DNA from: an uncultured Verrucomicrobia subdivision 3 bacterium
GTDB lineage: Bacteria > Verrucomicrobiota > Verrucomicrobiae > Limisphaerales > UBA11358
Length of the DNA stretch: 16,885 nucleotides
Assembly (NCBI GenBank): GCA_903921455.1
Contig: CAIXPZ010000223.1
Coordinates: 1 to 16,885 of the forward strand
Direction of reading: 5' to 3'
The position numbers were made by a program, and so were the translations under genes. Below are positions 7,201-14,800 of this stretch, in pieces; positions within the stretch are counted from its first letter, which is position 1, and the number at the start of each line of letters is the position of its first letter. The notes under the pieces are model-generated. The model made no database searches. It saw only the letters and a list, made by a program, of their open reading frames with translations, and was not told where the DNA came from.

Positions 7201-7992
7201 CCACACGCCGCCGCTGTTCACGTTGAGGATGCCGCCGCGGGCCACGAGCAACGTGCCGTTGTTGGTCACCGTGCCAGCCACATTCAACGTCTGGTTGTTG
7301 GGCGTGCCATTGGCGGGATAGCTGCCGACCTGAACTGCATTGCTGCTGGCGACCCCGATGACCGAGCCCGCCTGAAAATTGACGGTGGCCGGGGCCAGGT
7401 TGACTGGCATGAGCCAGCCGCCGGTCGCGCTGCCGGCGCTGCCAGTCAGGTTAACCGTGCCATTGGTGACAGTCATCGAACCCGTGAACGTATTTGCCCC
7501 GGACAAGGTCAGGGTGCCTGCGCCAAGTTTCAGAATATTCTTATTGCCGCTGACAACACCGGACAGGACCAAGGTGGCGGACGCGCTGTTGTTCTTGATG
7601 CTTAAATTATCGTTGAGCGTCACGGCGGTGGCGATGACATCGCTGGCGGTCGTGGTGGACTGCACCAGACTGGCGCCGCTCCCGTTATTGTCGAAGGTAA
7701 ACGTCGCGCCACCGTTATTCGTGAGCGTGTAGCCAAAGTAGCTTGAAGTGGAATCTCCAATATTAAGGACGCCGACGGAACGCGCGACATCGTTGGTGAT
7801 GGTGCGGGCGGCAGTGATGTTAAACGTCAGGCTGGCGGTGTCGCCCGCCGTCGCCGGCACACCGTTAGTCCAGTTACCGGCGGCGCTCCACAGCCCGCCA
7901 CTGTTGACATTCCAGGCGCTGGTGACGGCGGCGTCAACCTGGTCTGCCAGGCAAAAGGGCAGCAGCAGCAAAATGGCAACACGCACGTTCAT
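4297..7992 (-). CDS. Beta-strand-repeat protein with unknown central domain
   Basis: The 1231-residue exported protein has a signal peptide (MNVRVAILLLLPFCLADQVDA). A first tract of autotransporter-associated beta-strand repeats covers about 22-520, with KLGAGTLTLSGANTFTG and KLGAGTLTLGAVNPYTG as diagnostic copies. A second, shorter tract covers about 870-1150, with TTLSGTAGYTGATLINAGTL. Between them lies a domain of about 340 residues (about 530-870) that I do not recognise. It is rich in Trp, Tyr and acidic residues and includes SDFEPYDQ (Asp635, Glu637, Asp640), LLPWLNDTL and VRLRGADGF. Size and residue content would suit a glycoside-hydrolase-like barrel, but that is inference. The last 75 residues form the shared tail, ending FYRLASP. 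There is no outer-membrane beta-barrel translocator. The gene starts 30 nt after the chitinase stop, with GAGG about 11 nt before the ATG, and is probably the last gene of the operon. Confidence 0.85.
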   Translation of the reverse strand: MNVRVAILLLLPFCLADQVDAAVTSAWNVNSGGLWSAAGNWTNGVPATAGDTASLTFNITAARTITNDVARSVGVLNIGDSTSSYFGYTLTNNGGATFTFDNNGSGASLVQSTTTASDVIATAVTLNDNLSIKNNSASATLVLSGVVSGNKNILKLGAGTLTLSGANTFTGSMTVTNGTVNLTGSAGSATGGWLMPVNLAPATVNFQAGSVIGVASSNAVQVGSYPANGTPNNQTLNVAGTVTNNGTLLVARGGILNVNSGGVWLQNGGMTNSPPGGSGYSAVITINSGGAFIYRGTNVIVLSPSAGNGGSGTLTVNGGLFTTAQGFTNTIGPAGSSGYAQIVLTSNGTLGLSANIPQFTSGQNTNSLPSISLGAGGGSLNTAGFSTAITNLIGGSGALAKLGAGTLTLGAVNPYTGATVVSNGTLVVSGSIPGSPMVTVAATNATLQLAQSASLANTALLVVNAGGRVAVNSGVNQTVGALCLGGQWAGDGTWGSTASAAANQNDAYFSGGGFITVAHGNPSPDLSSSFISSWYVRYYGGSYDNVNPAPGVIAYMPYPGWDYVPTSSANIKSYTYQYSHGLPLAVYFLEGTAPVGDNTNTIAGTYMRSNAVADTVAYFTTNTAPARPLNYVLSDFEPYDQTLAHCELEITNLVNLVRASPNTNVSSAFVGNYACYAGGTDPALTPSSRIGTDAFYRGSGLNAAQPNAYPYPAYTNNGPNARSGLFWSDLELVSFAKLNLPAGHRLLPWLNDTLTGDPVGVPTVDDCVALMAHVRLRGADGFSDLGGLVNLTYGWTDLDWLFHGAGGSQIYNLATDKASGLQWSGFRVGENLAFLFSNLGNSAGAVSLPDFPGLPSATPLLAAGSHTAWYFVNDPGAVAAAPINLGRNGINHALFLNGTFTLTNPVTVADPGADPAAAVIIGSSVTNDFSPVLAGPLTLNNNNVTLQSYARNLTIAGDISGSGGITNAGVTTLSGTAGYTGATLINAGTLWVNGALSYSAVTVAVGGAVGGSGTIGGPVEVAGSVSPGSDGVGTLTTGDETWDGGGAYVFQLADATNNSGADFLNITGALNLSASAGSPFTIHLVSLNTSNLPGPATGFARTNGYSWPLVAATGGILNFDPAAFVVDTASFSNAFAGAFSVTSDGSSLMLNYMPAIPPVINPGGLGFSGGAFAFSFSGASGQGYRVLASTNLQLPLTNWLVLTNGLFSPGTMSFTDRAATNLREFYRLASP

Positions 7993-8022
7993 GATTCAAT
8001 TCGCCTCAGCGGTGGGAACCCA

Positions 8023-11000
8023 TCAGGGCAGCAACACGCGGTAAAATTTGGCAACGGCATTGGTGGCACCGCCGACATCCGTCCAGTTCGTTGAAACACT
8101 GCCGCTGCCGGGGACAACGACCGCGGAGCTCACGTTCGTCCAGTGCACCAGATCGAAGGACATCTGCACGCGGTTCGTGCCGCCGCCCAAAGTTTTCCAC
8201 GCCAGTAAAACATCGTTGCCGCTGCGCTGCACCCCCGTGAAATAAACCGGAACCAGGCTACCGCAACCGCCGACGGTAACGCCATTGACGATAAGATGGG
8301 TCGGCGCGGGCGGAGTGCCGCCGGGACTGGCTTGAAATGTCAGCGCCAGGCTGCCGCCCGCCGGGATGACCGCCGCCGGATTCCAGCCGCTGCTGATCGT
8401 GAAATGATTGCCGCTGTGCGCCGGCGCAACCCAGTCCGTGAGGTTCGCGTCGACCGCAATCCAGTCCACGCCCGCATACGCCGCGTCAAAGGCAAAGCGG
8501 TTGATCGTGATGTTGGTGGAGTTGGGATTACCCAGCGTGAGCACCGCGCGAAAGGCCGCGCCATCATAGGTCACCAGCCATTGCGTCGTGAGGGCGCATT
8601 CGCCGCCGCTGGCGCCATTCGTCGAGCCGCCGGAGCCGCCGCTGACATTGGCATTGGTGATGGTGCCGGCTGCCTGCGGGATGAACAGATTCGCGCCGGA
8701 GGCATTCGTCAGATTGAGATACAGCACCTTATTCGGACCGAGATTCGTGTGTCCGGGCACGGTGACGGAAACGGTTTTGACCGTCTGCCCCGGCGCAAAC
8801 ACCAATGTGCCGTTGGTCGCCAGATAATCGCCCGGCGCAGCGGCAGTGCCGTCGCTCGTGAAAAACGCGACGCTCACGGTCCCCGTCGAAGCCGGCGACA
8901 GGCTGACGGGAAATCCAAGAGTGGCGAAACCGTTCGTCGGCATCACGACCCCGGCGCCGGCCGGAGAAACAACTGGAGCCGGGCTCGCGCCGCCGCCGAA
9001 CGGCAAAAAGATGCCGGTGAATTGAAACGCCGTTTGGGTGATGCCGGATTGACCGGGCTGATCGCGATTGAGCGACCAGAACGCGAGCAGATTAATATTT
9101 TTACTTCCGGCGAAGCTGACCAGTTGCGTCGCCGCCGCGGGATCGAACACTTCGGTCAGCACATCATTCACTCCGAGCAACGGAGTGACACCGACCAACT
9201 GCCAGAGCTGCGCGTCGGTCTTGGATAGGTTCGCCGCCGCATAAACGGACTTGAGCTGGGTGAACAGATTGGTCGCGGCCATGATGGCGTAATCGCCCAT
9301 GTGCCCGCTGGGATTGGGCGCGGCGCTGTCGCCATAATCCATCGCCATGATGTTGACGCAGGCGAGCGTGACATGGTTGGTGACAGCGGAGCGCAATACC
9401 TGGAGGCCGTTGTTGTCCAAACCGGTGGGCAGCACCGGGAGCGTCAAAGAAATCTGCAAGGTCCGCCCCGCCGCCGTCGCATCGGCCTGCAACGCGGCCA
9501 TCACCGCGGAACGGCGATTGATGGAAGCGGTGTCGGCGGTCGCCGCGCCTTCGATGTCAAAATCGATCCGGGTGGCGGCATAGGTGTTGATGACGAATTG
9601 GTAGGCGGCCTTGAGCCGGTTGGTATCGGTGAGAAAACCCGCCAACTCCGTGCCGGATTCGCCACCGAAGGAAACCACCACATCGCCGCCAAGCGCGCGA
9701 AAAGCGGTGAGATCGCCCAACCGGTAACCGCTGGCGGCGGAATATTCCGTGTAGCCGCCCCACGCGGGAATATTGGTCGGTGAAGCCGTGGCGGCATTTT
9801 GCGAAGTGTCGGCGACGATGAACGCCAGCGTGGCGTAACGCAGGCCGGTGTTCGTGGCGGCCCCGACGAGGTCATATGGCGGCCATGCGGTGAAGTCCAC
9901 GTAAGGCGCAAAGAGATTGGTGGGCCAGCCGCCGGCATTATTGGCCGGGCCGCCAGCCGAGTCGTCATTGAGAACGGTGCCCACGGCCTGGGTGCGCGAA
10001 AGACTCGCCCCCAAGACATTCGTCAGGTTGAGATAAAAGACCTCATCGGTTTCCAGGTTGGTGTCGCCGAGCACCCGGACCGAAATTGTGCCGACCGTCT
10101 GCCCGGGTGCAAAGGTGACCGTGCCATTAGTCGCCAGATAATCCCCCGGCGCGGTGGCCGCGCCATCAGCGGTGGAATACGCGACGCTCACGGTGCCGGT
10201 GGAAGCCGACGACAGCGTGAGATTAAAAACCAGATTGGTCATCCCCGCATTACCCTCGACAACGGACGCATCCGCAACACCCAGCGCCGGGGGGGTATTC
10301 GGTGCCACCGGCCCCTCGGTGTTGTCGGGCGGAACCGGATCGCCGGCGAGAACGGAGTTGACGACATTGACCAGCGGTGCGCCGTTGGTGGGCGAGTAAG
10401 GGAGCTTGCCGCTGTCGCCGCTGGTGACTTTCACCGGGCCGGGGATGATGTCGGCGAAGGCGTTCCAAATGATCACGCCGCCGAGATTTTGATTACGCAC
10501 ATACTGCGCCTTCAAACCGATACTGTGTGAATCATCGTAGCTCAGAAAATAATTGTTGGTGGTCAGGTAAGGCACCAGCGCGTTGGTGTCCCAGTGGCGC
10601 GTCCAGCCGGCCTGATGGTTGCGGAGGTAGGAATAATCAGGCGCGCCGTCAAAAACCGACCAGTGGCTGTAATCCGCACAGGTAATGATCGGGCCGTCGG
10701 GCTGGGCGAAGGTGAAAGTCGACACCGTGCCGGCATTCAGCGCAGCGCTGGTCGAGCAAATCACGCCGCGCCCGTAGAACGGCACGCCCATCGCGATTTT
10801 CGAGGCCGCGACGCCGCGGGCAAGCAGGTCGGCGACGCAGGCGGAGGCGGACTGGGCGCCGCCTTCCTCATTCGGATACGGATACAGCGGGGCATTGTGC
10901 CCGGCGGTCGCCGACCAGCCGCCTTGAAAATCGTAAGTCATCAGGTTCAGCGAATCCACCGCCGACGCCAGAGACGGCCAGTCGAAGCCGTTCAACTTTG

Positions 11001-11874
11001 CGGGGGTGGCGCTCAAACAAATGCTTATTTCCTTATTCGTGCCAATGGCCGTTCGCACCTGCTGGATCAGCGTGAGAAAATTGGCGTAGTCCGCGCTAGA
11101 ACCGGTGAAGTTCATCCCTGCGTAAGGCCCGGGGTATTCCCAGTCGAAATCAATGCCGTCAAAGCCCATGGTCATCAGGCGCTGGCAATCCGCGACAAAG
11201 CGCGCGCGCATCGCCGGGTCGGCGGCGGTCGCGGGAAAGTGTTTGCACATGCTCCAGCCGCCGATGCTGGCCATGACTTTCACGCCCTTGGCATGGGCGA
11301 GCGCCAGCAAACCCGGCGCGCCGTTGGTATTGGGGAGCGGCACCGGCAGCGGGCCGGTCAATTTGGTAACGGTGTTCGACCAACCGCCGCCGGCGGCCAT
11401 AAAACCGGCGGCCGCCGCGGCGGGATTACTGAAGTCCCACTGCAAATTGAGGTCGCCGTAGACCAGCCAGTAATCCCAGGACGAATAGACATCGCCATCC
11501 AGCAGGGGCGCGGGTGACTGCACCTGGTTGGTCTGATAAATATTCTGGTTGCGAAAATCGCCGCTATGGATCGAGCCATCCGACGCGACGCCAAAGAAAG
11601 AAAAATTCAGGTGCGTGTATTGCGAGTAATCCAAGTTGAGATGGTTCAAGTAACCTTGAACCGGCAGTCCCGCCGTCGCGTCCTTCCAGGCGTCCCATTG
11701 CGTAAGGTAGCCGATGACGCGCTTGCCATGGCTGGCCACCGTGCGGGTCGGGTGAGAATCAGCGCCCCAGGTGGCAGCCCGGGAGGCAGGCGAAACAGCG
11801 AGGGTGGCCAACGCAAGCCAGCAGGAAAGGCGCGTGACAGGGAAATGAATATTCACTTGAAAGCGTGAGGACAC
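8023..11874 (-). CDS. Bimodular exported GH18 chitinase with Calx-beta and CBM2-like modules
   Basis: The 1283-residue product is a modular endo-acting GH18 enzyme (chitinase or endo-beta-N-acetylglucosaminidase type). A signal peptide (LSCWLALATLAVSPASRA) precedes GH18 module 1 (about 48-495), which has the SIGGWS strand and the complete active-site motif D239-GI-D242-F-D244-W-E246. Calx-beta module 1 ends at about 638 (VLNDD). GH18-like module 2 (about 655-965) has VSFGGESG and IDFDIE, with acid Glu775, but Thr768 replaces the first Asp of DxxDxDxE. A second Calx-beta module covers about 975-1085. A CBM2-like module spans 1093-1204, bounded by Cys1093 and Cys1204 as in family 2 binding domains, with ISSGWNPAAVIPAGG. 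The tail ends FYRVLLP. The start is GTG, 5 nt after the lyase stop; a second GTG at codon 7 (11856) is equally possible. The tight spacing supports co-transcription with the lyase. Confidence 0.92.
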   Translation of the reverse strand: MSSRFQVNIHFPVTRLSCWLALATLAVSPASRAATWGADSHPTRTVASHGKRVIGYLTQWDAWKDATAGLPVQGYLNHLNLDYSQYTHLNFSFFGVASDGSIHSGDFRNQNIYQTNQVQSPAPLLDGDVYSSWDYWLVYGDLNLQWDFSNPAAAAAGFMAAGGGWSNTVTKLTGPLPVPLPNTNGAPGLLALAHAKGVKVMASIGGWSMCKHFPATAADPAMRARFVADCQRLMTMGFDGIDFDWEYPGPYAGMNFTGSSADYANFLTLIQQVRTAIGTNKEISICLSATPAKLNGFDWPSLASAVDSLNLMTYDFQGGWSATAGHNAPLYPYPNEEGGAQSASACVADLLARGVAASKIAMGVPFYGRGVICSTSAALNAGTVSTFTFAQPDGPIITCADYSHWSVFDGAPDYSYLRNHQAGWTRHWDTNALVPYLTTNNYFLSYDDSHSIGLKAQYVRNQNLGGVIIWNAFADIIPGPVKVTSGDSGKLPYSPTNGAPLVNVVNSVLAGDPVPPDNTEGPVAPNTPPALGVADASVVEGNAGMTNLVFNLTLSSASTGTVSVAYSTADGAATAPGDYLATNGTVTFAPGQTVGTISVRVLGDTNLETDEVFYLNLTNVLGASLSRTQAVGTVLNDDSAGGPANNAGGWPTNLFAPYVDFTAWPPYDLVGAATNTGLRYATLAFIVADTSQNAATASPTNIPAWGGYTEYSAASGYRLGDLTAFRALGGDVVVSFGGESGTELAGFLTDTNRLKAAYQFVINTYAATRIDFDIEGAATADTASINRRSAVMAALQADATAAGRTLQISLTLPVLPTGLDNNGLQVLRSAVTNHVTLACVNIMAMDYGDSAAPNPSGHMGDYAIMAATNLFTQLKSVYAAANLSKTDAQLWQLVGVTPLLGVNDVLTEVFDPAAATQLVSFAGSKNINLLAFWSLNRDQPGQSGITQTAFQFTGIFLPFGGGASPAPVVSPAGAGVVMPTNGFATLGFPVSLSPASTGTVSVAFFTSDGTAAAPGDYLATNGTLVFAPGQTVKTVSVTVPGHTNLGPNKVLYLNLTNASGANLFIPQAAGTITNANVSGGSGGSTNGASGGECALTTQWLVTYDGAAFRAVLTLGNPNSTNITINRFAFDAAYAGVDWIAVDANLTDWVAPAHSGNHFTISSGWNPAAVIPAGGSLALTFQASPGGTPPAPTHLIVNGVTVGGCGSLVPVYFTGVQRSGNDVLLAWKTLGGGTNRVQMSFDLVHWTNVSSAVVVPGSGSVSTNWTDVGGATNAVAKFYRVLLP

Positions 11875-11879
11875 GAAGA

Positions 11880-14800
11880 CTAGGGCGACGCGATGCGGTA
11901 AAATCGCTGCTGGCTGGTCACCGCGGGGTCGGTGAAGTTGACGCTGCCGGCCCCAAAGATGCCATTTGTCAGCACCGACCAGCTGGCCAGCGGCAATAAC
12001 AAATTCGTGCTGGAGAGCACCCGAAAGCTTTGTCCACTGCTCCCGCTGAAGCTCAAATTAAACCCGCCCGCGCCATAGGTCGTCGTGGCGGCCAGCACCG
12101 GCACGACCAGCGGCGTCACCACCAGTTGCACGGCGGAACCAGAATTCCGCAAAATCGCCGCCGTGCCCGCCGGCAACCCGGGCACGGTTCCCAGCTTGAA
12201 GCCGGCAAAGCCACTGCCGCCGATGGCGCCAGCGTAAGTGATCAGAGTATTCGTCCCGACGGCCAAAACGCCGTCCAAAATATTGATGGTATTCGTGCCG
12301 GTGACGTTCAGGGTGGTCGCCGCAATTTTTCCGCCGGACGAAATCGTAAAACGGCTGTCCGTCGCGGCGCTGGCGCTATTGCCCAGATTCAAGGTACCAA
12401 CCGTCAGCGTGCCGGCGCCAAGCGCATTGCCGCCTTGAATACTGCCGCCCGCTTGCACGGTTGTCGTTCCGGCGATGGTGCCGGAGCCGCCGAGCCGCGC
12501 ATTCGCCGCGACGGTCACGGCGTTGGTGGCCAGGGCGCCGTCCACCAACAGCGTGCCGCTGCTGACCGTGGTCGGGCCGGAATACAGGTTGGTCGCCTCC
12601 AGGGCGAGCGTGCCGCCGCCACCGTTTTTAATCAATGACCCGCCGCCGCTGAGGACGGAATTCACAGTGCCGGTGCGCCCGCTGCCGATGGCGAAGGTTG
12701 GCGTCCCGGATGAACCGAGGTTGACGTTCAATCCGGCGGCTATCGTCAGATCGGTGCCGGTGTCGTAATTACTAATGACGCCGCTGTTCCAGTTCAAATT
12801 GCGCGTGGCGGCATTGGCGCCCGGCGTGATGGTTTGCGCGGCGAGCGTGCCGCCGTTCAAGTTATAAGTGGCATTGAGCGTGTTGGTATTGCCAGCGACG
12901 CGGTCCCCCAGCGTGAGGGTGCCAACCTTCACTGTTCCCCCGCCCTGCGTGAAAGTGCCATTCACATTGCCCAGGCTCTGGCTGGTGACGCTGGTTTTCG
13001 AGCCAAGGCTAATGGCGGTAGCATCAAGAATTCCGCCGCCCATCACCCAGGAGCCGGTTAGGACATCAGTAGGTGTGAGGCAATAACCTTCATTGGCAAT
13101 CTGCAGCGTGCCAAGCAGCGCATCCAAGGTGCAAACCCCGCTCACATTGTTCGTCAGGTCCACCAGTCCGGTTGCGCTGCTGAAATAACTGCTGCTGCGG
13201 CTGCCGATCGTGGCATTGGCCCGACCCACGCCGTCGCCCGCACGAATGACCAGCACGGGGTTGACCGCGCCGGGGGCGAACCGGAGATAGCCATTATCGC
13301 GGGTCAGGCCCACGTTCAGGGTGTTGGCGTTGATCGTGGTATTCTGGCCGAGATACAGGTTGCCGGAACTCTGGGTGGTGGTGCCACCCGTCACATTCTG
13401 CACGCCGAACACATTGGCGGTGAGGCTGCTGGTGGCCGCCAGATAAACCGCGCCGCTGCCGGTGACGCCGCTGACCTGGCCGCCGACGGAGAACGTGTTA
13501 GAGGGCGAATTGAAATTGAAGGTGTTCAAGCCGGATAAATTCAACGTCTGCGCCGCGCCGGAAGCTTCGCCGCCAATCCGCAAATCCGTTGCGCCATTGA
13601 CATACAAGCCACCACCGCCAGTCACCGTACCGGTCACGCCGTCGTTCAAATTCAAAACACCAACCGTCGCCGGGCCGGCGGCAAGGGAAAGCGTGGTCAG
13701 GTTCGCGGTGTCCACGAAATTCAGCGAGGCCAGGTTGGGGGAAAGCTGATTGGCGCCGCCCAGGTTCAGCGTGCCCGCCCCCGACAGCGACAAGGCGGTG
13801 GCGGACGATGCGGAAATGGTTCCGTACACAGTGAGGGTTTGATTACTAGCGATCGTCCAAGTTTGATCAGCTCCCAGATTCAATGGCGCACTCACCGTCG
13901 CGGAAGCGTTGGCGTTGATGCCGTTGCTGATGGTCAAGGCACCGGTTCCAGACAGCGTGTAAGCGCCATTGGTCACCGGATTGAACACCAGGGCAAAGAC
14001 ATTGTGCGGACCGGAAACGGACACGGTTCCCGCCGTGCCGCCCGAGCCAAAGGCCGCGAGGTAAGGCGCCGGATCATTCCAGGCGAGGTTGCCGACGCCA
14101 CTCCACCAGTTGGTGTTGCTGCTGTTCCAAGTGCCACTCCCGTCCTGCGCACCGGGGGAACTGACATTGGCATCCCAAGTCACAGTGGGTGCAGGATAAA
14201 GAAATGACGCCTGTAAGGTCTTGCCCAAGGAACCGCTCACATTAACGGTGAAAATGATCTGCGGGGAAAGCTGCACCACCGTCACGCCAGGATCGAGTGA
14301 TAAAGCACTGATCGCCAGCCGATTCAAGGTGACCCGGATGGTGCTGGTATTGGTCTGGGTGGGATCGGCGACGCCGACCGAAAGGCTGTTGGATTTTTCC
14401 AGCGTGATGACGGAGGCCTTGTTGTTGGCGGTGATCAGGTCCGCAGAGTTGGTTCCCGTCGTCCAGAAATTCGCCGCGACGACACCGAGCGAGGGCTTGC
14501 TGACCGCCTGAACCGTCGCGGAGTTGGTGAGGATGATGATGTCCGGGGCGGCGGCATAATTGCTCATGCCGGCCGCAGTGAAGCTGGGCAGGATGACGTA
14601 GGCGTAGGTCGAGTTCGTCGGCTTGAGGCCGTGGTTGAACCAGAGTTTGAGATAGGAATTGGTATTGAGGTTGGTGGTGCTGGCGACAAACGTGCCATTG
14701 TTGATTTCAATCCAGGCATTGGTGCGGGATTCGAGGACGGCCTGCAAATTGGTCGCGCCGCCGGGAAAATAATAGCCGCCCACGCCGACGAGGGAAAACC

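Noticed and set aside
5761..7605. Long open frame of 614 codons on the plus strand
   Set aside because: It lies entirely antisense to the beta-strand-repeat protein. Its translation is Arg/Gly/Ala-rich low-complexity sequence without domains, as expected opposite GC-rich repeat-coding DNA.
7990..8025. Transcription terminator between the chitinase and the beta-strand-repeat gene
   Set aside because: The 30-nt gap has no stable hairpin and contains a GAGG ribosome-binding-like motif, so co-transcription is more likely.
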